From Taxillus chinensis (Eukaryota; Streptophyta; Magnoliopsida; Santalales; Loranthaceae): a stretch of 64,000 nt of DNA. The DNA lies in assembly GCA_023512835.1 (NCBI GenBank), contig CM042086.1:4131799-4195798 (forward strand), read 5' to 3'. A program made the position numbers and the translations under genes. The notes below the pieces were generated by a model, which saw only the letters and a program-made list of their open reading frames with translations, was not told the origin of the DNA and did not search any database. Positions 24,964 to 37,575 of the stretch are shown piece by piece (within the stretch, counting starts at the first letter, position 1; every line of letters begins with the position of its first letter).

Positions 24964-25735
24964 TAATATTAAATAAATTATATAATTTTAAAAAATTATC
25001 CTATAGAAGAATTTAATGGGCTTTTTATACGTTAGTCGGACTATAATTTTGAATAACAGTTCTGTGAATTTTCAGGCTTCAAACTAAAGTTCATATATCC
25101 GTTGCGTAACTTTGAAATGGGTTACTTTAATCTTTGTCTTTTTTGTTTTTTTGTTTTTTTGGTTTTTTAAAATATTGAAGACAAAACCTTTTAGTATAAC
25201 TTATCTCCAACATCATGATTTGCGTGAAACATTTACATGATAATTTATGTTAGGATAACTATTACTTTTTTTGTTAAAACATGATATGTTAATTCATCCG
25301 TCACAATAATTATGATAACAAAAAGTGTAACCTAAGTAATTACGTGATATTTGATGTTCCTAACAAACTTTACTAAAAATAGTCTTTAACTATATAGCTG
25401 GAGGAAAGCAAAATTGACCCAAATTAAAAGCTAACGAGCCTAAATTAACTGCAAATTTGTGTCAACATTATGTATTTTTAAACTTTTAACAGTTCAATGC
25501 ACATCTATATTTTTTTTTCAAATTCTTTTAATTGACGAATTTGAAATGGTCCGATTTGGAATTTATTCTGTTATATTTCGCAGTACCCACAAGTATGTTC
25601 ACGCCTAAAATATGACTCATAAAAATGTTGCCCTTAATATTTATTATTCTAACCAGGTATAGAAAATTGTAAGCCACCACGGGATTTTTGGATCTGCGTT
25701 CGTAGAATATTTTAGGAATTCATTCGCGAGTTTGC
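24964..25735. other. AT-rich spacer
   Basis: Nothing recognised. Confidence 0.5.
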
Positions 25736-26054
25736 GGGGGAAAAAGCCATGGCTTTTTCATTTTTAGCTATTTTATTGTTGTTTGTTTTAAAATATTATA
25801 TTCACGTAGTTTATGTTATGTCTGTCAAATTTTATAGCAATAGCAATCTGACGGTTAAATATTGAACAAATTATTTTTTTTATTTTTTTATTTTTTGTAA
25901 TTTCATTTGTGCAAAATCTAACCGTCAAATTACCATAAAATTTGAGAGGCATGACATAAATTACATGAATATAATATTTAACGGTTGATTTTTAAAACAA
26001 ACAATAACAAGATAGCTAAAAATGAAAAAGCTATATGGTGTGACTTTTCCCCCC
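25736..26054. mobile_element. Foldback MITE with long inverted arms
   Basis: Left arm: GGGGGAAAAAG then AGCTTTTTCATTTTTAGCTA-like sequence. The right arm, reverse-complemented, repeats GGGGGGAAAAG, GCTTTTTCATTTTTAGCTAT and TTTGTTTTAAAA. Pairing continues for about 130 bases to CAAATTTTAT(A/G)G. Non-coding; Mutator-like foldback type is likely. Confidence 0.75.
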
Positions 26055-26107
26055 ACAGCAGCTGACTCGCGCTCCCTTACAAGGAGTTTCAGTTATCCAT
26101 TATGTTC

Positions 26108-26424
26108 ATTTAGCTATTTTAGTACTCTATTAATATTTGATTTGAAAATTAAAATTTATATAATATGTATCATGTCTATAAACTTTTAAAGTGATTTACC
26201 GGTTAAATTTTACATAATTTTAATTAGAAAAAATTTAAAAAAATAAAAAAAATTTAAATTTATAAATTTAAATTTATTTATGTTTTAATTTTTTCTAATC
26301 AAATTTATAAAAAATTAACCATTAAATTACCGTAAAAGTTTACAAACATTATATATATTACATGAATATTTAATCTAATTGTTAATTTTTTAAATAAATA
26401 TTGACAAAATACCAAAATAGTCAA
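26108..26424. mobile_element. Second foldback MITE (more diverged)
   Basis: The arms start TTAGCTATTTTAGTAC and (reverse complement) GACTATTTTGGTATTTTGTC. They continue to pair across AT-rich DNA to a central TAAATTTAAATTTA palindrome. It lies 50 bases from the MITE at 25736-26054 and looks like a diverged relative. Confidence 0.5.
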
Positions 26425-27469
26425 TTTGATCTTGGGTCGATCACCAACGAATCTAAACCCCCTTGTGAGTCCTAAGGCACCACTTAGTCATTATTCGCAT
26501 GACATGCCTTGTCGTGTGTGCCACAAGTGGCAACATTGGGCATGTTTTGACCATCTCAAGTTCTCAATATATAGTTTTCAAGTTGAGTAATTTAGTATAG
26601 TGACAAATGAAAATATAGGAAAATGTATATACAGAAAACTTCAAAATGTAATGACAATACTCTAACTATGCATTTTGGAGGCAAAAGCAATAGAATAGGA
26701 ACGTAATCAACTTATTTAAAAAATTAAAGAATTTGCTGCAAGATCTTTTCTTGCCTTGACTTATTTTAATAAAAATTATGAAACCAATCGGAAGCGTATA
26801 ACTGCAAATACTTGATTTATTTTGTCATCTTTCTGCTATCCTTTTATGCTTTGATGGAGAAGAACAATTATCACAAACCTTAATTGTATTAACCTTAATT
26901 GAAACGAAAATAAAAAAGATATAAGTGTGTGTGTGTATATATATATATATAAAACTTTCTAATTTATATTAAGCCCAATAACCATAATATTAGTCCATCA
27001 TTTATTTAGAACCAGTCCTTTAATTATACAAATTTAATTAATTAAGTGTAATCTATTTAATTACATGAGCCACTTTTAGAACTATTTAAACACAAAAATA
27101 AACTAATAATATTTTCCGCTTGGCTTATGTCATAACGTAGTAATTTAACAAGTTTAAGTGCGCACCATATGTGGAATCTATCAAAATATTTGTAATTAAA
27201 TTAAAATGATTGAATCATGACGATTTCAAGTCATCAAATGACATGATTCTTTACACATATCACAAAACCAATTTAATTAATTATCTTTAACCATGATATA
27301 GTTTATTCATTACATTTATTGTTATCTCTTTAAAATAATATTGAATACAATATTATGTGAGTAAAAAATTAAATAACCAAAAACATAATTTAAATTGAAT
27401 TCATAAGTATCATAACAAAATAGGCTAATTAAACATATGAATGCATATATATGAACAACATGTCAATAA
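26425..27469. other. AT-rich spacer
   Basis: No gene is seen. There is a short (TG)(TA) repeat at about 26925-26950. Confidence 0.5.
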
Positions 27470-28545
27470 GGACTTATCTATTACACTCATAATTTCAACA
27501 TGGCTAATAAATGTCTTCAGTGTTAATCTTTTAATTAATGGATCCGCTATCATCAGATCATTAACAATATGTTAGAGTGACATCATTTTTTACACTTCCA
27601 CTTTAACTAACAAGTATTTCAAATCTATGTGCTTAAGACATCTTAAATACTTATTATTATTCTTTGAAAAAAAATAACTATAAAATTATCACAATAAAGT
27701 CTTAATGGTATAGCTACACTATTAATAATATTTAAACATGAAAAGTAATTCTACAACCACATTGCATGGACAATAGCCTTAAAGAAAGCTACAAATTTAT
27801 CCTTCATAATGGAAGTAGAAATGATAGTCTACTTTCAAATTTTTCATTAAATTTCTTATCCTACTATTAGAAACATATAACCAAATATAAATTTCTTTGA
27901 ATCCACACAATCTATATAATTTGAATATGAATACCTAATCACTTTAAGGTGATCAAAATTCCTATATATGCGCATGTAATTATTAGTGCATTGTAAATAT
28001 TTAAGTACTTTTTTATAGCTTTTCAATGATCCGTTCTAGGATTATTTTGATATTGGCCTAACATTCAAACATTGAAATTGATGACTAGTAGAGTATGTAT
28101 TTGGTATCTTGTAAATATCTAAGTACTTTTTTTTATAGCTTTCCAATGATTTATTCTAGGATTATTTTGATATCAGCTTAACATTCAAACAATGAAATTG
28201 ATGAATAGTCAAGTATGTGTTTGAACATACATTGAGCTCCCAATAACGCACGAATACGGAATAGACTTTATTGTTTTTCAATGCAAATAATTTTTAGGAC
28301 ATTGCATCTCACTAAACTTGTCCCTTCTCTAAATTGAAACTATTCTTGGAGAAAACTTTCATATTTGAAATCTCACTAATATTTTATAAATATAAACCCT
28401 TTGAGACAATTCTAACATTCACTCGTGATCTATCACATAAGATGTTTCGTTCATATCTTTCATTACAAATTTATTAGAGAGAAATTTTTTAATATCATAT
28501 AACAAATCAATATCATTTATAGTAAGAGGAATATTAACAATATCA
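27470..28545 (-). pseudogene. Decayed Ty1/copia pol: RT C-terminus, RNase H, pol end
   Basis: Read from high to low coordinates on the minus strand, broken frames give the copia pol order. About 28520-28260 has KKFLSNKFVMKDMNETSYVI and LSQRVYIYKILVRF. Duplicated NHWK-type blocks lie at about 28225-27990. Then come RNase H pieces FDHLKVIRYS, KDKFVAFFKAIVHAMWL and PLRLYCDN (about 27950-27690), CLKHIDLKYLLVKVEV (about 27640-27600), and the pol end MIADPLIKRLTLKTFISHV (about 27550-27500). Stops and frameshifts make it non-functional. No LTRs were recognised. Confidence 0.75.
27991..28225 (-). repeat. 118-bp tandem duplication inside the copia relic
   Basis: Two copies (27991-28108 and 28109-28225) share ttgtaaatat(t/c)taagtac, tctaggattattttgatat and aacattcaaaca(t/a)tgaaattg. 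The unit duplicates part of the decayed pol region. Several substitutions show it is not recent. Confidence 0.85.
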
Positions 28546-29324
28546 CGCCCCTATATTACAAGCAATTAAAACTCAATATGCGATCGTCCTATGCTCGCAT
28601 CCAAAGGGTTAAAGAATTGTTGACAAACATTTGTGGGGATTATATAGTGGGCGTTGTCTATATCTTAGTACTTATAAAGTCAACATGAATAATTATGTAC
28701 TTTCTCAAATAAAAGTTAATATACATGAATTTTCTTAAATATTAATCTTAGGATTACAACAATTATCATAACATAGCATAACAAGTCATAAAGTACAACT
28801 TTCCATAGATTTACACTCGAGAGATAAATAAGTAACATTACAATACACGGTTTGACGTATTATATCAATCAAGTAGGCTCTACCCATCCAGTGGTGACTC
28901 AAATAGTTTATGGTAACACCTAAAAATATACAATAATGTAAGGTGAGCGAAAAACTCAACAGGTCATCTATATCTCCACATCATCCTACAATTCAACAAA
29001 TCCCTATATTCTATATGTTCAATGTAAACATATGATAGTCTAATGTTTATACTCATATACCAAATCATATAATTATTAAATATCATCTCCACATCAGATA
29101 TCATTACCACTTATTACAAGAAATCATACATGTCTTAGCCTCTTACATTATTTACAAGTCATTAGGCCTTAACTTGTTACATCATAATACAAATTATCAC
29201 GCTTCAACCTATGACATCATATTAGGAACCGTGTCCTACCACAACACTCCATCCTTCATCATTAAGGTCATTAACCCTATCACTTCACAACGGGAATTGT
29301 ATCCCACACAACAACACTACAATC
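28546..29324. other. Probable older LTR-type repeat, interrupted by the Athila-like element
   Basis: Sequence runs from 28546 to 29324 and resumes at 36431. The left part begins atcacgcccc, similar to the CACGCCCC end of gypsy LTRs in minus orientation. It contains gtaaggtgagcgaaaaactc, seen near the 3' end of such LTRs, and shows runs of similar short phrases (tatcccacacaac, gtgtcctacc). A possible far end is at about 36806 (cccggaca). No target duplication could be matched, so this is only a suggestion. Confidence 0.3.
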
Positions 29325-30650
29325 TGTTAGGGGGATTTTTCTAACACATTTTAGTGTCAAATGAAGGGAATTTTATGATAAAAGATCACATCTTTAACTT
29401 CATTTTGATGAATTTGAATGATTAATGAACTAACCCCCTAACATAGCATTAGTAGATCCTTTTGTGGTGTTTTTGTTGTCTTTGAATGGAAAACAGGCCA
29501 AGTACAAAGTTCAAAGAAAGAATGAAGGAGCAAGGGACAATCAGATCATGGTCATTTCAAATTTGAAATGACTAAAAAGAAATGACGGGACCAATTGAGT
29601 TGACCAGAAGCTCCCGAGAGCTTGGTCATTTGAAACGGTCATTTGAAATTGAGTTGACCAAATGAATTGACCAGCAGCGTTTCGCACAACGTAACTCTTG
29701 GGTCAATGAACCTCCATGGATGCCACCTGGACGGCCTGTAACTCATCTTTAAAGGATCTGACGACCTTCCATCAACCATTTTGAGAGGGAAACAACTTCA
29801 AATTAATGGAGGGAACGGTTCCTAATGGTTTCCAGCAGTTATACAGGAAATTAGGAAATATATTGGGGAAAATTTGTAATTAATGGGGGACGAAAAGTCG
29901 TTCATTCTGGGAGAGAGGAGAGAAATGTATTGGGTGCTCATAGTAAGAACAATGGTTTTCTTATTTGCTATGGTAGCTTAAACCTCCATAGGAGGAGGAT
30001 GGATTTGATGTAAGTTTTTAATTCCTTTTCTTTTGGTTAGTTAATTTGAAATTCCCTGTTATGTTTATCAAGTCTTTTGAATTAGCATGTGAGATTTAAG
30101 TTCGGCCACCTTAAATCTTGTATAAGGTTAATCAATTATGGATCGAAAGAAGACATTGATAACCGGATAGTTAAGAGACTTGACTTGCTAAGATTATAAT
30201 TTGCGAAAGCCAGTAATCTTGCTTGTAACCTAGTTAGGGTTGGTGTGATGCCAATCTACACTCAAACAACTTAAGCACATAATGGGTTGCCCGTCCCCCA
30301 AGCTAGGGTATACACACGGCTAGATCACTCGAAAGAGGCTAGTACATGCAAAGGTGTTGGGTTTTAAACAAAAAGGGGAAGTTTGAATTAATATGCCTTA
30401 AGAACAAGAGATTAATTAATTACATTGATTGACATCCAAATCCTTATTTTCTCCCATAAGAACATTTACATTGCTTAATTTAATTAAATTACAACATTCA
30501 AATTGCTAATGATACAAAACCAACTTTAGATACATCATGGATTTACAAAATGAGCTTTTTACTTGATCACTTTCCCTGTGGGTTCGACATCCGGACTTTG
30601 AGTCCACTTTATTACTTGTAACGATCCGTATGCTTGCGGAATTGCTAACA
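29325..30650 (+). repeat. 5' LTR of the Athila-like element
   Basis: 1326 bp, TGTTAGGGGGATT...GGAATTGCTAACA. It matches the right LTR almost throughout. The main differences are at about 29550-29560 and 29670-29710 (agatcat versus ctgcactg, agcagcg versus gcgggcg). Confidence 0.93.
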
Positions 30651-30656
30651 AGTTTT

Positions 30657-30674
30657 TGGCGCCGTTGCCGGGGA
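30657..30674 (+). other. Primer-binding site, tRNA-Asp type
   Basis: TGGCGCCGTTGCCGGGGA starts six bases after the LTR. This form is the usual primer site of Athila/Tat elements, complementary to the 3' end of tRNA-Asp. Confidence 0.85.
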
Positions 30675-30797
30675 AAGCAACAAAGTGAAAGTACATTTTG
30701 TGATTGAGTGTGGAAGCATACTTATTGTAATTACCAAACTCCGTGTGCGGTATTATGCTAGGTATGTGTTCATTGTTGTTTTTACAGGTGCGAATGA

Positions 30798-33441
30798 ATG
30801 AGCAAGCGTTCATCAACGTTTGAAGATTTGTTTGATCTTGAGCCAGAACGTACATTCTTTGCTAGATTGAGAAAGCAAAGGAGTGCACAGTCAGCAAGCA
30901 TTAAAGAAGAATCAAATTCTGTTCCTGGATTTTGGAGTAATCCAGAGTTTGATTTGCAGAATTTGTTGTGGGAACAAGAAAGTGTTGAATCGTGTTCAGT
31001 TATGGAAGAACAACAACAAGCAGAAAGGGAAGATAATGGATCGGATCTCAGGCCGGTTAGGGAGCATCATACTCCTGATGTTTCTGATATCAGAAATCCT
31101 ATCTATCCACCACCTCTCTTGAGAGAAAATTTTGAGTTTTCTCCACAGCTCATTAATTTAGTGGTGCAGAACAGTTTTGGGGGCACACCTTTGGAAGATC
31201 CTCACCACCATTTAGCCAGATTTGTGCAGATATGCAGAACAATGAGAAGACAAGGAGTGCCCGGAGGATTTTATCAGATTGGAATTATTCCCTTGGTCTT
31301 TAAAGGAGGATGCTTTGATCTGGTTCAATTCTTTTTCAGAGGGACATTTCACCAGATGGGCAGATTGTGCCCAAGAATTTCTCACTAAATATTTCCCAAG
31401 AGGAAGAACAGTGAAGCTGAGAAACAACATCACTGCTTTTACCCAAACCACTGGAGAAACACTTGGTGAAGCATGGAATAGATTCAGGGAATTGCAGAGA
31501 AAATGTCCCAATCATGGCTTAGAAGATTGGTTACTTATTGAGGTGTTTTATGGAGGCCTTACAGCTGAGGAGCAATACATGGTAAATGCTGCAGCAGGAG
31601 GTGCTCTGACAGCCAAGACTGCAGAAGAAGCTAAAGAGATTATAGAGGAACTGACAAAAGAGCAAGCTCAGTGGCCCTCTAGGAGAGTAGCTGTGAAGAA
31701 ACCTGGTTTAATTGAGGTGGATAATTCTACAATGTTGAATGCTAAATTGGAAGCTTTGACAAAACAGGTTGAAAAATTAAATGTTCAGAGAGTAGCAAAG
31801 GTTAACTCTGCTTGCAAAGAATGTGGGGGCATACACATTCCGAATGAGTGTCCACTAAAGGCATATGAAAAGACAGTGGAAGGATATTCAGCTAATATGA
31901 ATGAGGAAGTTAATTACATAGCTAACCAAAACAGGCAGCAGAATAATCCATTTTCCAATACCTACAATCCCGGATGGAGGAATCATCCGAATTTTTCATG
32001 GGGAGGACAGAATAATCAGCAGAATCAAAGTGGAAATAATGCAACTCAAGGGCAGAATAATCAGAACAATCAGCAATTCAATAGACAGTCCCAACCTAAA
32101 CCGCAAGGAGCTGGTTATGGTGAGAAAGGAGAAGGCGATCGGGAGTTTGCAATTGAGAATATGGCAGCAGGAACTGAACAGAGATTGAATAAGTTTGAGA
32201 CTGATATTGGTAGCAGGTTCGACAGACTTGAGACTCATAACAAGAAGTTGGAGACTCAGATTGCACAAATTGCAAATGCTCTTACTACAAGGAATCCTGG
32301 TGAACTTCCAAGTAAGACTGAGCCAAACCCAAAGGAATATGTGCAGGCTGTTATGTTAAGAAGTGGAAGAGAGTTACCAGAGAGGGAAGTTCCTCAAATG
32401 GAGGAAACAACTCATGTCAAGAAGGATGAAGGTGAACCTAAATCTGAGGAGGAAAGGGAAGAAAAGAAAGAGGAACATCCTGAAGTTCCTAAGGTGGTGA
32501 AGAATTATGCTCCACCAATACCCTTCCCTCAAAGATTGAGACAAAGAAAGAAAGATGAACAATACAGAAGATTCATTGAACATCTTAAGGAATTAAAGCT
32601 TACCATTCCATTTTTGGAAGCATTGGCTCAAATGCCTTCCTACTCCAAGATGTTGAAAGAGATGTTGAGTAACAAAAAGAAAATTGAAGAGAATGGAACA
32701 ATTGCACTTACAGAGGAGTGTAGTGCAATTATTCAGAGAAAACTACCTCAGAAGATGGGAGACCCAGGAAGTTTTTCTATACCTTGCACTATAGGGAACG
32801 TTACTTTTGATTCAGCTCTCTGTGACTTGGGAGCTAGTGTGAGTTTGATTCCATCTTCAGTATGTAGCAAGCTAGGTCTTGGAAAATTGCAGCCCACGTC
32901 AGTGACCTTGCAGCTTGCTGATAAATCCATTAAGTATGCAGCTGGCATTATTGAGAATGCACCGTTACAAATTCAGAATTTTATTGTCCCAATTGACTTG
33001 ATAGCTTTAGATATGGAAGAAGGTGGTTCTTTACCACTTATTCTTGGCAGACCATTTTTAGCAACGATAGGGGCAATCATAGATGTCAAAGGTGGGAAAT
33101 TGGAATTACACATTGGTGAAGACAAAGTGGAGTTCAACTTATATAAGAGTATGAAGAATCCTCAGGAAGTTGAACATGAACAAGGTTGTCTTGTGGAGAT
33201 GTTAAATACTGCAATTGAAGATCATGCTAAGGGATTTCGTGATCCCTTAGGGTTATGTTTGGAGAATGTTTCTTCAATTGTTAATGAAGACATTCAAGAG
33301 GTGAAAAATGCTTTAAATGCCACACCAGTCATTCATTTTCCATCAAAGAAAGAATTTGAAGATATTGAAAGAAATTGTAAACCAGTCCCATCGGTGGAGA
33401 AGGCACCAAAGGTTGAGTTAAGATTCTACCAAGACATCTAA
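30798..33441 (+). pseudogene. Athila-type gag plus aspartic protease (one early frameshift)
   Basis: The first frame starts at ATG 30798 (MSKRSSTFEDLF). Gag homology begins about 31090 with NPIYPPPLLRENFE and LEDPHHHLARFVQIC. At about 31260-31266 one extra G breaks the frame. Gag then continues in the next frame (SLKEDALIWF, FLTKYFPRGRT) and stays open to a stop at 33441. A zinc knuckle CKECGGIHIPNEC (CX2CX3HX4C, one residue shorter than the usual CX4H) lies near 31815. After a Gln/Asn-rich linker and an acidic Glu/Lys linker, a retropepsin-like domain has CDLGASVSLIP (near 32820) and LILGRPFL (near 33040). The DLGA active-site form is normal for Athila. A second frame break near 33430 separates HLKYVFLGEE, which normally leads into reverse transcriptase. 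The frameshift means this copy probably gives no full Gag, unless bypassed. Confidence 0.85.
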
Positions 33442-35096
33442 AGTATGTATTCTTGGGAGAAGAAGGAGAGTGGCCAGTTATTATAGGCTGCTGAGCTACA
33501 AGGAGAGCAACTAGACCACTTATTGAAGGTTTGGAGAAAAAGAAAGAAGGTCTTTATAGAACTTGCAGGAGTCAAGGAGGTTCTTTACCTTGCTCCAATT
33601 TCAAGTTAACAAAAGGAGAATGTCAAGCTACTGACATTAACTCAGGCGCTTCCGGAGGCAACCTGAACATGTTTTGTGAATATTTGTTTTGTTTTGTTTG
33701 AATTTAATTATGTGCGAGAGAATCCATGGGTTAGTGCAAGCTCATGGAGGTGTTTGGACGCCCCAACTTCAAACCCTTATCCTGAGAATCGTTCTTCGTG
33801 AACGGGTTGATCAAATGATATATTTTTATAATGAGCCAGCTCCCCTCGTCAAAGAAAAAAGGTTTGAACACTCTTCCCTCTTCTTGTTGCAATTGCTTGA
33901 AAGATATGCAAAATTCCAGGTGTGGAGTTGCTTGTGGCATTGCAATATGGATTAATTTCCTCATGATGTGAGAAGAGTAGAATGAATATGAAATGAAGGC
34001 ACTGTGAAAACTTTGAAATGTTTATATACAAGTGTTTAAGAATGAAATACTTTTGAAACCAATGGTCACTCATTAATCCCATGCATGAAACTCATGTACT
34101 TGGAATGATATCATCATGTGTTTGAACAAAGACTTGGATCCATAATGAATTGACAACTTTTGAATAAATAACTTGATTCCTTGAATGAGTGAGAACATAA
34201 CTTTACTGAGAGCTATATATTTTGATGAGTGTTCACTTCATGGAAATTAAACTTCAATAAGTTCTTCTATAGTTCTATATTGGTGATTGGATAGTTGGAA
34301 TGGTGGAGTTGGAGTCATAACCCACTTTGTTTAAAATAAGTACAATGTTCCAAGTTGTATAAAGTGTTGTATAAAGTGTGTATACTTAAAAAAAAACAGA
34401 GAAGGTTATGAACTGTGGAGATATATAATCCATCAAGGAAAACTTTGTAAGGTTATATAGACTACCGTAGCATAAGCCTTGGAAAAGAAAGAAAGAAAGA
34501 GAAGGTTATGAACTGTGGAGATGTATAATCCATCAAGGAAAAAACTTGTAAGGTTATATAGACTATTGCGGATAATCCTTGAAAAAAAAAGATGTATACA
34601 GTTGTTTATTTTCAGAGTGCATTGTACATAGAACTTACTTGTACATTCAAAATAGATAAGAAGTGTGTTGGGCATTGTTACTTTTACCATCACTGTGGTC
34701 TATGACAAAAACTAATTGGGTAATGGAATGATGGTTGAATCACCAAAAAGGATTAGGAAGGCACTTGTTTTAGTTTTAATTCCATGAAAGATTGAGAGAG
34801 AGTGAAGTAACATTACCCTATGAGTGAGGTTGTTTTGCTCATTGTGAGATTACAAGGAATTAGGAAATTTGTTTCAGAATGTTGGTGGTTCAATTGCTTC
34901 TTAGTCTTCTGCAAAGAGAACATATGATTGTTGGACTGAGAATACAAAACTTCATACATGATATTAAGAGTTAAACCATATGTTTTATGGATGTTTTATT
35001 CTTTCACATGCTCTTATATCAATTCATTGTCTTACTTTTGCTATGCCTCATAATTTTAATTGCCTCGGGACGAGCAAGTTCTAAGTGTGGAGTTGT
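33442..35096 (+). other. Non-coding 3' interior of the Athila-like element
   Basis: A short remnant of the protease-RT linker is followed by non-coding DNA to the right LTR. The usual RT, RNase H and integrase domains are absent; I found no YLDD-, HHCC- or DDE-like motifs in any frame. The purine-rich stretch aagtgtggagttgt next to 35097 may act as polypurine tract. Confidence 0.65.
34389..34585 (+). repeat. About 100-bp tandem duplication near the 3' end
   Basis: Two copies share agagaaggttatgaactgtg, tataatccatcaaggaaaa and gtaaggttatatagacta, at about 34398 and about 34499. Confidence 0.85.
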
Positions 35097-36425
35097 TGTT
35101 AGGGGGATTTTTCTAACACATTTTAGTGTCAAATGAAGGGAATTTTATGATAAAAGATCACATCTTTAACTTCATTTTGATGAATTTGAATGATTAATGA
35201 ACTAACCCCCTAACATAGCATTAGTAGATCCTTTTGTGGTGTTTTTGTTGTCTTTGAATGGAAAACAGGCCAAGTACAAAGTTCAAAGAAAGAATGAAGG
35301 AGCAAGGGACAATCTGCACTGCGGTCATTTCAAATTTGAAATGACTAAAAAGAAATGACGGGACCAATTGAGTTGACCAGAAGCTCCCGAGAGCTTGGTC
35401 ATTTGAAACGGTCATTTGAAATTGAGTTGACCAAATGAATTGACCGCGGGCGGTTCGCGCAACGTAACCTCTTGGTCAATGAACCTCCACATGCCACCTG
35501 GACGGCCTGTAACTCATCTTTAAAGGATCCTGACGACCTTCCATCAACCATTTTGAGAGGGAAACAACTTCAAATTAATGGAGGGAACGGTTCCTAATGG
35601 TTTCCAGCAGTTATACAGGAAATTAGGAAATATATTGGGGAAAATTTGTAATTAATGGGGGACGAAAAGTCGTTCATTCTGGGAGAGAGGAGAGAAATGT
35701 ATTGGGTGCTCATAGTAAGAACAATGGTTTTCTTATTTGCTATGGTAGCTTAAACCTCCATAGGAGGAGGATGGATTTGATGTAAGTTTTTAATTCCTTT
35801 TCTTTTGGTTAGTTAATTTGAAATTCCTTGTTATGTTTATCAAGTCTTTTGAATTAGCATGTGAGATTTAAGTTCGGCCACCTTAAATCTTGTATAAGGT
35901 TAATCAATTATGGATCGAAAGAAGACATTGATAACCTGGGATAGTTAAGAGACTTGACTTGCTAAGATTATAATTTGCGAAAGCCTGATAATCTTGCTTG
36001 TAACCTAGTTAGGGTTGGTGTGATGCCAATCTACACTCAAATAACTTAAGCACATAATGGGTTGCCCGTCCCCCAAGCTAGGGTATACACACGGCTAGAT
36101 CACTCGAAAGAGGCTAGTACATGCAAAGGTGTTGGGTTTTAAACAAAAAGGGGAAGTTTGAATTAATATGCCTTAAGAACAAGAGATTAATTAATTACAT
36201 TGATTGACATCCAAATCCTTATTTTCTCCCATAAGAACATTTACATTGCTTAATTTAATTAAATTACAACATTCAAATTGCTAATGATACAAAACCAACT
36301 TTAGATACATCATGGATTTACAAAATGAGCTTTTTACTTGATCACTTTCCCTGTGGGTTCGACATCCGGACTTTGAGTCCACTTTATTACTTGTAACGAT
36401 CCGTATGCTTGCGGAATTGCTAACA
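35097..36425 (+). repeat. 3' LTR of the Athila-like element
   Basis: 1329 bp, nearly identical to 29325-30650, with the same TGTTAGGG start and CTAACA end. Confidence 0.93.
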
Positions 36426-36430
36426 CAATC

Positions 36431-37522
36431 CTATATTATAAGGCTTAGCCAATCAAAACAATTACATATCCTTTATCATTAAGGGCTACAAGTGTCACTT
36501 TTCAATTCAATTATAATCCACCACCTCAAATATCACTCAGGATCATTAACCACTCATAACATAATAAGCATAATCACATGAACGAAATTAGAGCCCAATC
36601 TAGCTCCAACAACATAAATTACACTCAAACATATTATTGAGTTTTTAATGGATTACCCATCAAATTTACCGTATCATAATAATAATAACATCAAGTAACA
36701 TTAAAATAATATCCAAACATCATCATAACAGTTAAAATCATATAATAAAGGAATCTAAATCAAAGAAAAAGGCAAAATTAGACAAAAACATTCAACCCGG
36801 ACACCTATTTGTTAGAATTTTTGTTTTGTCTTTGATCTCATCATGCTTATTTTTTGAACTTAAAGAATTGACATTGGATTTATCAAATGTTTTTCTAAAT
36901 TATACATACATGGATAAATATTAATCACGTATGATTATAACGTATTATCAAAGTATGCGTTTTAACTAAAAACTTTAGTAAATTATAAATTTTAATTCAT
37001 TAATTCATCAAATCTGAAAAATACTTTATAGTTATATATGATTAATATTTAATCACGTATTTATAATTTTAAAAAATATTTGGTGAGTTATAGTGCTTTG
37101 AGGTTTATAAAAAGTGACGATTAAAAAAAAAAGAATTATAAAGGCCTGAACGATTAAAAAACATGTTTTCGATAAAACAATGAACAAATAATATTTTTAT
37201 TAATAATTAAAACATTCTTTTATTTTGGTCGTACATCCGTTTGTACCTCCAATTTTTTCAAATTTAAAATATTGATTTGTTAAATAAAGTCAAAATTGGG
37301 ATAGAAAATTTTTTTTCAGCTGAAAATTTTGCCGATAATTTGTTTGAAAAGATTAATATCATTACAACATAATAAAGGTGTCGCCTGCATGAATTAAGGT
37401 CCATAGTTGTGATTGAGGATTTGTCTCATAAAATGACTTAAATAATTTTTCAAGATGACAATAATTTAAAAAGTAATCTTATGTTAAGTCTTTTGCCTGA
37501 TAATATTTTATTAGTTTTGATT

Positions 37523-37575
<53 letters not shown>

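Larger units (their letters stand above)
29325..36425 (+). mobile_element. Athila/Tat-like LTR retrotransposon with gag-protease only
   Basis: A complete 7.1-kb insertion with LTRs at 29325-30650 and 35097-36425 and the 5-bp duplication CAATC (29320-29324 and 36426-36430). It has a tRNA-Asp-type primer site, gag and an aspartic protease. No reverse transcriptase, RNase H or integrase is present in the 1.65 kb between the protease ORF and the right LTR. The tGGGACGAGCAAG phrase shortly before the right LTR is also seen in Athila-type elements. The LTRs are nearly identical, so the insertion looks recent. It needs enzymes from a relative to move. Confidence 0.85.

Noticed and set aside
29325..30650. 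Possible missed RT domain in the Athila-like element
   Set aside because: Checked the given reading frames between 33442 and 35096; no YLDD-, RNase H- or integrase-like motifs appear, and the space is too short for a full pol.
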